DNA of 64,000 nucleotides from Symsagittifera roscoffensis (taxonomy: Eukaryota > Xenacoelomorpha > Acoela > Convolutidae). The stretch covers positions 26,846,057 to 26,910,056 of the forward strand of contig NC_087070.1 in the NCBI RefSeq assembly GCF_963678635.1. The letters run 5' to 3'. The notes beneath the pieces are model-generated. The model had not been told where the DNA came from. It ran no database searches and saw nothing but the letters and a program-made list of their open reading frames with translations. The translations under genes were made by a program, and so were the position numbers. Position 1 is the first letter of the stretch; each line of letters begins with the position of its first letter. Positions 25,015 through 36,500 of the stretch are shown here, piece after piece.

Positions 25015-25680
25015 TCTAGATTTTTGGTTTGTCTGTTTTGTGAAGACATGGTTTTGTAGCACGGAGTTGCGATTGACGCGCTTGTTATTATTTATCTACG
25101 CATTTGATCCTCTTCTACATATATGTGGGTTGCAACAATGGCTGACCACTTTTGTTCCGAGAACTGAAAGAGGGAAGGAACTTTGTCTTGCGTGTGGCAT
25201 AGTTTTGTATGGGTTTTTAAATGCTTAATAAACGAAGTGGTTTATCATTTATTTAGGTCGCGTGATTTTTTTTTCAGGAAAAGTCATCTTTCTATATATC
25301 TATCTACACATTATTTAATTGGTGTTTCAGTTGACATTTGTTTGATAAGTCCTTTGTTTAATATTGACATGTTTAAGCTTTTTCAACGCATCATTTTTTG
25401 CATGTTTAGCTAAAGATTTTTTTGGATGCTTAAGGTATATTGTATATTGTAATGCTTAAGAAATTCCCCTTGCAGTTAAGTAAGAAATCGGTATGTTGGC
25501 CTGTTAAATGGTCAAAACAATGCAAGGGTTGAAATGTTAACTCAAGTCGACGTTTTAAAGTCTATTGGAGGGCGAATAACTCCTACTTTCGCAACGTATA
25601 ATATTTTTTCTTCTTTCGCAACGTAAAACTATCACTATTTTTGTTTCACAATTTATTTAATTAAATTTCATTTTTTCAAC
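25015..25680 (+). repeat. Spacer/element head interrupting the array, copy 2
   Basis: Near-identical to 13,690-14,340 (shift 11,332), including the TAGCACGGAGTTGCG block, the TATC-rich tract and the TGTTTAAG motifs. Differences include TTTGATAAG for TTTAATAAG and CCCCTTGCAGTTAAG for the corresponding CCCTTTGCACATAAG. Its right two thirds were copied again at 28,323-28,770. Confidence 0.75.
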
Positions 25681-26800
25681 CTTATAGGGCGGTGCTATCA
25701 GGGTACACTCAGGCGCTGCAAATCTGGCGTCCAAGTATGAGTACTCAAATCTTTTTGCTTTTCGAGATATGGCGTTTTTCATATTTAAAAAAAAAATTTT
25801 TTTCAAATAACTTGGATTAAAAATCTAGCCGAAAATGAAATTCTCAACCCTCTGGTGGGGAACTGTCAGTGTACACTCAGGACTTGCAATTCTTTCGTCC
25901 AAGTATTATTGCTCAAATTCTTTCGGTTTTCGAGAAACGGCGTTTTCTATAACTTTTTTGTTTTTTTTTCTCGAAAAACTCAGATGTAAAAAATTAATTT
26001 CGAATTTGTAATTCGCCATCCAATAGTAGCGTGCTGTCAAGGTACCTTCTTTTACTTAGGAGTTAAAAATCAACAGTCATTTTATCATTGCTCAAATTCT
26101 TTTGGTTTTTGTGATATGGCGTTTTTTAAGACTTCATTGTTTTTTTCAAAAAACTTAGATTAACGGAATTTGAAAGTCGCAATAATATGGTGGTGTGCTG
26201 TTAGATTACACTCAGGAGTTGCAATTCTTACCTTCAAATGTGGTTGCTCAAATTCTTTCGGTTTCCAAGATAAGGCTTTTTTTAAAATATTTTTTCAAAA
26301 AATTTTGATGTAAAAAACTAAAAGAGCTTCAAGTTCTCAACCCCAAGGCGTGGTCCTGTCAGTCACACATTGGCATTGCAAATATGCCCTCTAAATATAA
26401 GTGATCAAATTCTCTTGGTGTTCGAGATAGGGCTAAAAAACTTGAATTAAAGGAATAACCGATCTTGAAATTCTGAACCCTTATGTTGCGGTTCTGTCGG
26501 GATGCATTCGAGAGATACTGTCAGGTCACAAATCTGGCATCCAGTTTTTACTGCTCAATTTGTTACTGCTTCTGAGAAAGGGCGTTTCTCATAGTTTTTT
26601 AAATACTTTTCAAAAAAACTTCAAAAACAAGTAATAGAATTTAAAAAAAAAAACAAGTAATAGATTTAAAAACAAGTAATAGAAATTCTTAACTGCATGA
26701 TGGGATGCTGTCAGTTAACAACATAGGGTAGAAAATCTGCTCAATTTATTTTGGTTTTTGAGATATGGCGTTTTTATGAAAAAGAAACCCCTGATATTGT
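25680..26800 (+). repeat. Diverged core repeats at the right edge of the array
   Basis: Successive units keep CTGTCAG, TTGCAA, GCTCAAATTCTTT and TTTTCGAGA blocks but differ widely between them and from the main array. The last unit ends near GAGATATGGCGTTTTTATGA, next to the LINE fragment. The duplicate runs from 28,750 to 29,870. Decay toward the edge is typical of array margins. Confidence 0.8.
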
Positions 26801-26803
26801 AGG

Positions 26804-27297
26804 AAGCTCAACGAAATAGTCAAGTGTGCCCTAGGCTCCGTCCACATTCCAGCAACCCTGGAGCCCCCCGGCCTCCTAAGATCCGACAACAAACGCCCAG
26901 ATGGCATGTCACTTCTCAGCTTGTCCCGAGGTCAGTCAGTTGTATGGGACGTAACCGTCGGGACGCCTTGGCACCCAGCAGAATATCCAATTTTGCACCA
27001 GGAAAAGCCGCCGAAGAAGCCGAATCGAGAAAACGATCAAAATACACCGAGGTAATCCAGGCAGGGTACAACTTCATTCCCCTCGCCTTCGAAGCTCAAG
27101 GTCAACCAGGGCCCGACTCTAATAATTTCATCAAAGACCTGGGAAAACGGCTCATCGTCGCCACAAAAGAGCCACGCGCGGCTATGTTTTCAAAACAACG
27201 GATATCTATTGCTATTCAAACTGCCAATTCCGCCTGTATTCTGGGCACAATCCGAGAAGTTAAATCCCTAGAAGAACGTTTCTTTACTATATAACTC
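26804..27297 (+). mobile_element. LINE fragment, C-terminal coding end (copy 1)
   Basis: This GC-richer island encodes the region after the reverse transcriptase of a non-LTR retrotransposon. One frame from 26,804 reads KLNEIVKCALGSVHIPATLE, then GLLRSDNKRPDGMSLL and VVWDVTV; the adjacent frame continues DALAPSRISNF, GKAAEEAESRKRSKY, NFIPLAFEAQG and MFSKQRISIAIQTANSACIL to the stop at 27,294. The order KRPDG, WDVT, LAPS, AEEAExRKxxKY and QRISIAIQ matches, from memory, the C-terminal domain of LINE proteins in many invertebrates; the PD and D residues may belong to a restriction-like nuclease. A one-base frame change near 26,960 separates the two parts, and there is no reverse transcriptase domain upstream, so it is a dead 5'-truncated copy. 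I cannot name the clade. Confidence 0.7.
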
Positions 27298-28155
27298 CTT
27301 CATTTACATGACCTTATATGACCGCGTATTTAATTTACTTTTTTTGAAGTTTGAGGAAGCTCTTTTACGTTTTACGATCTGTTTGAGGCACCGTAGTTGT
27401 GATTCATGCGCTAATATTTTTGATCGCTCCAATCTAATTTTTCACAGTTTGATTTTCGGTTTTTTTTAGCGCAAGTGGAACTAACGCAAAAACAACGTGA
27501 ATGATTTTGTGTCGAAAGTGATTTCAATTTCAGAATCCCCTGCGGAATAAAAAATTACTTATTAATCCAGTTTTTCTCTAATTGGGTTAGTTTCATTTAC
27601 CTTTGCGATCACGAAGGTTTTTGCAACCGGGTTTTGGACTTTTTCCCGTTAATAACTTAGTTCGCAGAACAGTCAATTATGTAGAATTGGTAACTTTCAC
27701 GTGCAGAATTGGACTGCTGACATGCTAAATTTCTTGAAACATTAAATAATACTACCGTAATTTAGATTATTTTTAGGTGGTAAATAATTTTTCAAATAAT
27801 TTTCCTGATGAAAAAAGTTTTTTTTTTGGATTCACGGTTTTTGTCCTAGCTCTTGTCGGTTCATTTTCCAATGCAGTTTGTCTTTTCAAAATAATATGCC
27901 GTAATCATTGAAATACCATTTATTGCTCGGAAATTTTTTGTTCGCTTATTTTCTAAACTAGGTTTTTTTTCTGTTCTTTATCTTAGACCGCATAGTTTAA
28001 GAGTACGGAATGTAGTGAAGACTCTTAAATAGGTCTTGCTGACTTTGTTTTTGTTTTGTCAGGAAAAAGTTTTAAAATGTGCATAAAAGTCTCTAATAAT
28101 TACAGATGTGCGTTCATTTTTATTGATGCATTTATGAATGCTATTAGGTATATAT

Positions 28156-28322
28156 TATGCAACGTAAAACTATCACTATTTTTGTTTCACAATTTATTTA
28201 ATTAAATTTCATTTTTTCAACCTTATAGGGCGGTGCTATCAGGGTACACTCAGGCGCTGCAAATCTGGCGTCCAAGTATGAGTACTCAAGTCCTTTTGGT
28301 TTTCGAGAAATGGTGTTTTTAA
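28156..28322 (+). repeat. Ectopic insert at the duplication junction
   Basis: Between the two ~2.9-kb copies lies a segment whose 28,159-28,320 part matches 14,286-14,447 over 162 bases. It starts with GCAACGTAAAACTATCAC and ends with GAGAAATGGTGTTTTT. It follows the 14-kb version (GTACTCAAGTCCTTTTGG) rather than the 25.7-kb version (GTACTCAAATCTTTTTGC), so the insert came from elsewhere in the array or from a similar array. The AATTAGG that follows also matches the 13.9-kb copy. Confidence 0.8.
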
Positions 28323-29873
28323 TTAGGTCGCGTGATTTTTTTTTCAGGAAAAGTCATCTTTCTATATATCTATCTACACATTATTTAATTGGTGTTTCAG
28401 TTGACATTTGTTTGATAAGTCCTTTGTTTAATATTGACATGTTTAAGCTTTTTCAACGCATCATTTTTTGCATGTTTAGCTAAAGATTTTTTTGGATGCT
28501 TAAGGTATATTGTATATTGTAATGCTTAAGAAATTCCCCTTGCAGTTAAGTAAGAAATCGGTATGTTGGCCTGTTAAATGGTCAAAACAATGCAAGGGTT
28601 GAAATGTTAACTCAAGTCGACGTTTTAAAGTCTATTGGAGGGCGAATAACTCCTACTTTCGCAACGTATAATATTTTTTCTTCTTTCGCAACGTAAAACT
28701 ATCACTATTTTTGTTTCACAATTTATTTAATTAAATTTCATTTTTTCAACCTTATAGGGCGGTGCTATCAGGGTACACTCAGGCGCTGCAAATCTGGCTT
28801 CCAAGTATGAGTACTCAAATCTTTTTGCTTTTCGAGATATGGCGTTTTTCATATTTTAAAAAAAAAAATTTTTCAAATAACTTGGATTAAAAATCTAGCC
28901 GAAAATGAAATTCTCAACCCTCTGGTGGGGAACTGTCAGTGTACACTCAGGACTTGCAATTCTTTCGTCCAAGTATTATTGCTCAAATTCTTTCGGTTTT
29001 CGAGAAACGGCGTTTTCTATAACTTTTTTGTTTTTTTTTCTCGAAAAACTCAGATGTAAAAAATTAATTTCGAATTTGTAATTCGCCATCCAATAGTAGC
29101 GTGCTGTCAAGGTACCTTCTTTTACTTAGGAGTTAAAAATCAACAGTCATTTTATCATTGCTCAAATTCTTTTGGTTTTTGTGATATGGCGTTTTTTAAG
29201 ACTTCATTGTTTTTTTCAAAAAACTTAGATTAACGGAATTTGAAAGTCGCAATAATATGGTGGTGTGCTGTTAGATTACACTCAGGAGTTGCAATTCTTA
29301 CCTTCAAATGTGGTTGCTCAAATTCTTTCGGTTTCCAAGATAAGGCTTTTTTTAAAATATTTTTTCAAAAAATTTTGATGTAAAAAACTAAAAGAGCTTC
29401 AAGTTCTCAACCCCAAGGCGTGGTCCTGTCAGTCACACATTGGCATTGCAAATATGCCCTCTAAATATAAGTGATCAAATTCTCTTGGTGTTCGAGATAG
29501 GGCTAAAAAACTTGAATTAAAGGAATAACCGATCTTGAAATTCTGAACCCTTATGTTGCGGTTCTGTCGGGATGCATTCGAGAGATACTGTCAGGTCACA
29601 AATCTGGCATCCAGTTTTTACTGCTCAATTTGTTACTGCTTCTGAGAAAGGGCGTTTCTCATAGTTTTTTGAATACTTTTCAAAAAAACTTCAAAAACAA
29701 GTAATAGAATTTAAAAAAAAAAACAAGTAATAGATTTAAAAACAAGTAATAGAAATTCTTAACTGCATGATGGGATGCTGTCAGTTAACAACATAGGGTA
29801 GAAAATCTGCTCAATTTATTTTGGTTTTTGAGATATGGCGTTTTTATGAAAAAGAAACCCCTGATATTGTAGG

Positions 29874-30367
29874 AAGCTCAACGAAATAGTCAAGTGTGCC
29901 CTAGGCTCCGTCCACATTCCAGCAACCCTGGAGCCCCCCGGCCTCCTAAGATCCGACAACAAACGCCCAGATGGCATGTCACTTCTCAGCTTGTCCCGAG
30001 GTCAGTCAGTTGTATGGGACGTAACCGTCGGGACGCCTTGGCACCCAGCAGAATATCCAATTTTGCACCAGGAAAAGCCGCCGAAGAAGCCGAATCGAGA
30101 AAACGATCAAAATACACCGAGGTAATCCAGGCAGGGTACAACTTCATTCCCCTCGCCTTCGAAGCTCAAGGTCAACCAGGGCCCGACTCTAATAATTTCA
30201 TCAAAGACCTGGGAAAACGGCTCATCGTCGCCACAAAAGAGCCACGCGCGGCTATGTTTTCAAAACAACGGATATCTATTGCTATTCAAACTGCCAATTC
30301 CGCCTGTATTCTGGGCACAATCCGAGAAGTTAAATCCCTAGAAGAACGTTTCTATACTATATAACTC
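29874..30367 (+). mobile_element. LINE fragment, C-terminal coding end (copy 2)
   Basis: This is the duplicate of 26,804-27,297, with the same one-base frame change and the same 5' truncation point. The last residues read YTI instead of FTI. Because both copies share the defect and the flanks, the second arose by segmental duplication and not by a new retrotransposition. Confidence 0.7.
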
Positions 30368-31224
30368 CTTCATTTACATGACCTTATATGACCGCGTATT
30401 TAATTTACTTTTTTTGAAGTTTGAGGAAGCTCTTTTACGTTTTACGATCTGTTTGAGGCACCGTAGTTGTGATTCATGCGCTAATATTTTTGATCGCTCC
30501 AATCTAATTTTTCACAGTTTGATTTTCGGTTTTTTTAGCGCAAGTGGAACTAACGCAAAAACAACGTGAATGATTTTGTGTCGAAAGTGATTTCAATTTC
30601 AGAATCCCCTGCGGAATAAAAAATTACTTATTAATCCAGTTTTTCTCTAATTGGGTTAGTTTCATTTACCTTTGCGATCACGAAGGTTTTTGCAACCGGG
30701 TTTTGGACTTTTTCCCGTTAATAACTTAGTTCGCAGAACAGTCAATTATGTAGAATTGGTAACTTTCACGTGCAGAATTGGACTGCTGACATGCTAAATT
30801 TCTTGAAACATTAAATAATACTACCGTAATTTAGATTATTTTTAGGTGGTAAATAATTTTTCAAATAATTTTCCTGATGAAAAAAGTTTTTTTTTTGGAT
30901 TCACGGTTTTTGTCCTAGCTCTTGTCGGTTCATTTTCCAATGCAGTTTGTCTTTTCAAAATAATATGCCGTAATCATTGAAATACCATTTATTGCTCGGA
31001 AATTTTTTGTTCGCTTATTTTCTAAACTAGGTTTTTTTTCTGTTCTTTATCTTAGACCGCATAGTTTAAGAGTACGGAATGTAGTGAAGACTCTTAAATA
31101 GGTCTTGCTGACTTTGTTTTTGTTTTGTCAGGAAAAAGTTTTAAAATGTGCATAAAAGTCTCTAATAATTACAGATGTGCGTTCATTTTTATTGATGCAT
31201 TTATGAATGCTATTAGGTATATAT

Positions 31225-33489
31225 GCACTTTTTGAGTTCAATTGAAATTCATCTGCCCTAAATTTCAATTGAAATTCAAAGTGACTTAAATAGCACCTTC
31301 CAAATACTAACGTGATCCAAATGGCGCGGAAAAAACGTGAACGATTTCTAGTTTCGAAAGTGGAGTTTATTTTTTCTAAGATTTACCAGCGGAAGAAAAA
31401 CTTTACCGATTGATCCAGTTTTCTCGAGTTGGGTTAATGTTATCAAAAAAGCGCCAATCATAAATCGTTCTAGAACTTCAAAGAGCTTTAAGGGCATCTA
31501 TTTTTTCTTTGATTTTCAAAAGGTGAGATTATTTCACCAAAGTTTTTTCATGTTTACTTGGTTCATTACTCTTTTCATCTTCGATTGGCTATGTTTTTAT
31601 TGTATCGCAAGTGTTGCGAATCTTCGCTTCGCCTTTTCATTCAAAAATGTAATTTATAAAAGATGCCTTATTTTGAAAGAGCTTCAACGTGATATGTTTT
31701 GCCTTTGAAACTCGAAAATAGTTGAAATGTCTTTTTTTTCGTTTTCCTTCTATAATGACATGAGTGATTGACATGAATGGTTTGAGTGATATATCATATG
31801 AAAGCCCTTTCAATCGTGATTAGAACGACTTTAAAATTTCTAAAGAATTTTCTCAGTGTCCTTTGAATTTTTTGATTTTTAGTCTAATTTCGAGTGGGTA
31901 AAGTGATTATCGAGCAGGCTCACAATCGCTTGTTTATGCTTAGTTTAAGCCATGAAATTGTCGTTTTGCTCGAGTAAAGCTTGTTTTTGTAGTTTTTCAG
32001 CGCCATTTTGGGAATCAAACATTCAAACAAATTCTGCAAAAAAATTAAAAGATTTTTGATTTTTTCTGGTTTTGATTTTTTCGGCTTTTCTACAAAAACT
32101 GATTTTTTTCTTGTTTTTCTTTTTTGATTTTCTACAAAAACTGTTGTCGGATTTGCCTATTTTAAGATGACTGTCGAATATGTTTAAGTTCTAGTTTTTT
32201 TGTTAAGATCCTTCATCATATCACGCAGAGAAAACTACTCTAATTTGAAATAAAAAATAAATTTGTTAGGTCCTCTCCCTTCTACAACGCGCTCAGAATT
32301 TTTTGAAATTTCCAAGTAAGTGTGGTTGAAGAAAGTTCTGGCTCAGCAGCCGGCTACTCTTGTATTTTTTTTAAACCATTTTTTTACAAATTCAAAATTA
32401 AATGTTAATTGGAAAATTAAGTTGAGTATTTATTTCAGGTTTTTTTATTGAGGAATATAATTAGTTTTGAGATGCTGTTAGCCTGTATTTTCTGGGTATG
32501 TATTGCTGTAGTGATATCACGATGCCCCCAAAAAAATGGTTTTTAAGGAGACATTATCTTTCGTGTAAATATTTTAAATTTTTGATCGACTCGAAAAAAA
32601 AACTCATTTTTGTAGTTTCGACCACTACACGAAGTGGGAAGAAACCATTGCATATAAGAGTGTGTTTCTTTTCAGACGGATTTTAACTTCTTGAAAGAAA
32701 ACTTGACGGTGGTTATGTTTTTTATCTGATTAAAGCGCTATTGCCTGTGATTTGGATTTGTTTATCGGACTAATTCGCATGCACGAAATTTACGGTTGAT
32801 TGAACTCTCAATTTAATTCTACAGCGTTTTAACTTTAACTTAGCTATTTCCTCTCATTTTTGCAGCCTACCTCATTTATTTAGCCTTTAACTGAAAGCAA
32901 ACAACAGGAAGTTAGGCGTAAAAATAAAAGGAGTTTCAATTTTTGTAAGATTTTTTCTTAGCTTTTATTGGAATCCTTACGAAGTGACGCGAATGAACTA
33001 TCGATTAGCCTTTTTGCGCCTGATTTCGCCTACCTCAAAAACAGTCTGTACTTAATCGACTGTGGCATTTTAAAGTCCTTTCAGCTGTGATTTGGATTCT
33101 TAAAAAACAAAAAGTTGTCTCAGTTTCTCATGTTTACGTTTCTCATGTCTCAGTCTCGCAATGTTTACGTTTTACAGACTAAATGACACGAAGTTTACGA
33201 AATGGCACAACTCTCAATTCAATTTTCTAAAAGATTTTTACATCAAGTTAGCTATGATAACCTCTCTTTTTTGCAGTATTTTAAAGAAATTTTGGGGCTA
33301 ATTAAAAGTTTCCTTAGTGAAAAATTAACAGACGATTTGCGCATAAAATTTTTCCAGTTTTTAATACAATTTCTCAGACTTTTGATTTTAGATCTTTGTG
33401 GTTTGCAAACTGACTATGATTTAAAGAAATTTCAGGGCTCAATAATCTGTTTTGAAGTACTGAAGGTGTGAGTCAGGTGCTAGTTGTTA
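31225..33489. other. Repeat-rich interval upstream of DNA2
   Basis: About 31,085-31,540 is a family A copy (AAATGGCGCGGAAAAAACGTG, ATTGATCCAGTTTTCTCGAG, CTTCAAAGAGCTTTAAGGGC). About 31,780-32,280 is a second dispersed family (family B): ATATCATATGAAAGCCCTTTC, TCTAATTTCGAGTGGG, GAGCAGGCTCACA and GACTGTCGAATATG. It also occurs at 41,080-41,260 and 41,800-42,180. From 32.3 to 33.5 kb I see no gene. An 89-codon open frame at 33,202-33,471 has no recognisable feature beyond hydrophobic and Lys/Gln-rich stretches. Confidence 0.5.
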
Positions 33490-33505
33490 TCTGTGATTTT
33501 TTCAG
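33490..33505 (+). other. Splice-acceptor-like site upstream of DNA2
   Basis: A pyrimidine-rich run ending TGTGATTTTTTCAG lies 45 bases before the DNA2 ATG at 33,551. As with NDST and the DMTF1-like gene, the downstream coding region has no introns, so the site could join a 5' UTR exon or a spliced leader. Joining it to the open frame that ends at 33,471 runs into a stop, so I do not join them. Confidence 0.4.
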
Positions 33506-33550
33506 TGCAATGTAATATGTCAGTTGATTTCAACCTGAAGTAGATTTAGT

Positions 33551-36500
33551 ATGTTGTCCAATCAAAAAAGACCAAGAGAAAATGTGGACAACGATAACTG
33601 TTATGCATGGAAAGAAAACATGACGGAGAGTCACAAACGACAAAATATCGAACCTGGTACTTCAAATCATTTGAAAGATACTCTTTCAGTTCTGAAAGAT
33701 CTCGTAAATTTAACAGATGCCGAAACTTCTGATGTTGAAATTGGTCAGGAAATTCGACACACGCGGTTCAAGGTTGAGAAATGTGACATTTTGTCGTATT
33801 ATCATTTTGTGTTAACCTTGAAAAATGATGCAAACAATAATGATGACTTAGAATATACATTGGATGTTAAAGGCAGATGGTGCGACGGCATTTCATACGA
33901 ACCCGGTGCTACAATATCTTTCCATCCTTGCAGTACACTTTTGAAATACAGAAAAGATTGCATTTCTAATGAAGAGAAAGACAAAGTTTTGATTTTATAT
34001 CCCAACTTTTTAGTCAGTGGAACCACTATTGTATCAAGTCTCAGATGTAAAAGGCAGACTGTTTTAAACGAACTCTTCAAGAGGTCGGGTTTTGCCAAGC
34101 CATTACTGCTTGGGAATATTATGCATCAGATTTTTACTACCTGTTTTCAAAATAAAAACTTTTCGCGAAGTTTTTTCCTCGAAACTTACAAAAAGGTATG
34201 CCAGAATATTTCACACCTCGAAGCATTTTTTGCTCTTGATATGTCACCGGACTTTTTGGGAAAAGAAATTGAGCAATATATATCACCAGTTGCAAGATTA
34301 GGGGGAGCTTTAATGGGCAAATTTCCGAACAATTCACTTCAGGCGATGGGGGTTGAGAAATTATCTTGTGAACAGGTTGAACGAAATATTTGGTCGCCAA
34401 CTTTGGGGTTGAAAGGAAAAATGGACATAATAACGGGAACCCAAAATTCTGACGAGAAAGTTGTGTTAGAACTGAAGACAGGTCGTGATACGAATTCAAT
34501 CGAACATCAGGATCAAGTTAGACTTTATAATAAAATTTTAAAGTCTGAGGGTATTTTCAATTCGGCCAAAGGAGCTTTAGTGTATTTAAAAAGCGGAAAA
34601 ATTTACCCGGTTAGCGATCAGTCGTTGTCAATTCGAGAATTGATCATAATTCGTAATACTTTAGTTTACTTTTTGACTCAATCTGGCTTAAAAATCAATC
34701 GACAGAAAGAATTTAAACCACAGTTTTGTATGAAACTTCCTGATTTAGAAGAAGATCAATTTAATTGCTCAAACTGTGATCAAAGATTTAATTGCGGGCT
34801 GTTGTCTCGGATTTCGGAAAGCAAGTCGACCGAACAAACCCCAAAGCTGACCGAACTTCATGCGGATTCATTTGTAGTTTCTCCAGATCATTTGAGATTT
34901 TTCTCCAAGTGGTACAATTTGTGCTTGCTTGAGTTTCCAATTTTACCAGAACCGGATTACTCGAAAATGTGGATGCAGACTTTCGAAGAAACCCGTGCAA
35001 AAGGAACAACAGAAGGAAACTTCGTTATCAAAACGCAAAAGCTATCGGAGCTTGATTCTTGTGTAGTTAACTTTGAGAAAGATGCTTCTAGTAATGAGTT
35101 GGTTTCAAACTTGATCTCTGGTGAGAGAGTTCTAATTAGTACTCAGTGTTTATCTGCAATTAATGTTGCCGCAGGAGTAGTTAAAAACGTCACTCAACGC
35201 TCAGCCGATGTTGCTATTGATCAACCTATTACCATGGACCAACAAAAGGTTAATGAAGATATGAAATGGAGATTGGACAAAGCGAACCAAGAAACAACAA
35301 CGTCTTCTACTCTAAGTTTGATGCTTTCAAATTTGTCCCAATTAATGTCACAAAGCGGAAATAGCCGCGTGAAAAGATTACGTCAGCTTATTTTAGAAAA
35401 CGAAGATGCTCTTTTTGAAGACACCGATAAACATTTAATTCCAATTGATTTGAGACAAGAAGCCAGAACTATACTTATGGTTTTGAATGGTCAACAAAAA
35501 TTAGCTGTGAGAAAAGTTTTGATGTCGCACGATTACACTATAATACGAGGAATGCCAGGCAGCGGAAAAACAACTGTAATAGTCGCAGTGATTAGACTTC
35601 TCGTTTTATGTGGGCATCGAATATTACTAACTTCATTTACAAATGCAGCAGTTGATAATGTGCTTCTGAAACTGAAGAGCCTTAACGACAGTAGTATTAA
35701 AATAGTTCGTCTGGGGGTCAAATCTAGAGTTCACGCCGACTTGGTCGAATACCTGCCAGGTTCGAATGGACTCAGTTATGATAATGTTAACTCGCAGTTT
35801 ATGACAGCAAATGTGGTAGCCGGTACTGTCTTTAACGTCAACCATCCTATTTTCAGCGGATCTAAAAGAAAATTCAACTTTTGTATTGTAGATGAAGCTT
35901 CGCAGATTCTCTTACCTCTGTGTATTGGGCCACTCTTCGCAGCTCAGAGATTCGTTTTAGTCGGAGATGAGAACCAATTAGCACCTCTCGTGTCCAATGA
36001 AAAAGCGAAACAAGAAGGACTATCAGAAAGTCTATTCGAATACATTGCCACGCGGAACAACAAGGCCGTGTTTTCTCTGTGTGAACAATACCGAATGAAT
36101 TCAAAAATCATGGAGTTGAGTAACAAATTGAGTTACAGAGGTCAAATGAGAGCAGCTAACCAAAAGGTAGCGGAAAGAATTCTAGATCTGAAGCTTAAAA
36201 TGAGCTGCACTAAATCTTGCTGCAGATGGCTAAATTCTAGTTTTGACCCAAAGAATGCTGCAGTGTTTATCGACACGTCGAAATGCGATTCAAAGTTTGA
36301 ACAGCAACGAAACAATAGCTATTTCAATCTTTTAGAGCTAGAGGTTGTCCGACTTCTGCTTAAAATTTTGAAAAAATGTGGTCTTTCTATGGATAATGTG
36401 GGAGTAATTTGTCCATACAGGCAACAACTAGTTCAGGCCCAAACTAAACTTTGTTCAGCCGGAAGTGAATTTGCAGGTTTAGAAATACACACAGTTGACA

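Larger units (their letters stand above)
14340..25015 (+). repeat. Tandem array of ~165-bp core repeat, part 2
   Basis: This is the main satellite-like block, about 10.7 kb and roughly 65 units. Several monomer subtypes can be told apart by TCTCGAGTCCAAG against TCTGGCGTCCAAG, CTCTACCGAATATTGGG against CTCAACCCTATAGTGGG, and GAGAGTTGGCG against GAGATATGGCG. They are arranged in higher-order blocks described separately. Identity is highest in the middle and falls toward both ends, as expected from repeated unequal exchange. I see no coding or RNA gene within it. Confidence 0.92.
25253..31224 (+). repeat. Tandem duplication, ~2.9-kb unit (25,253-28,155 and 28,323-31,224)
   Basis: Sequence from TTAGGTCGCGTGATTTTT at 25,253 to GGTATATAT at 28,155 recurs from 28,323 to 31,224 with a shift of 3,070 (3,069 after a one-base homopolymer change). 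Differences are few, for example CGTTTCTTTACT against CGTTTCTATACT. Each copy holds the head segment, five to seven old core repeats, a LINE fragment and a family-A-like stretch. The copies are separated by a 167-bp insert described separately. Confidence 0.9.

Noticed and set aside
10890-25015. Calling the array a centromere
   Set aside because: Higher-order structure is compatible, but I see no 17-bp CENP-B-box-like motif and related repeats are scattered in introns and between genes. Sequence alone cannot decide.
10975-25413. Dozens of 60-150-codon open frames on both strands within the array
   Set aside because: They follow the repeat unit, whose 165/330-bp length keeps frames open. They are rich in Phe, Lys and Ile from T/A tracts and recur with the period of the satellite.
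33202-33471. 89-codon open frame upstream of DNA2, ending near a GTGAGT donor-like site
   Set aside because: Joining it to the acceptor at 33,505 gives an intron of under 40 bases and then a stop before the DNA2 ATG. No recognisable protein feature.
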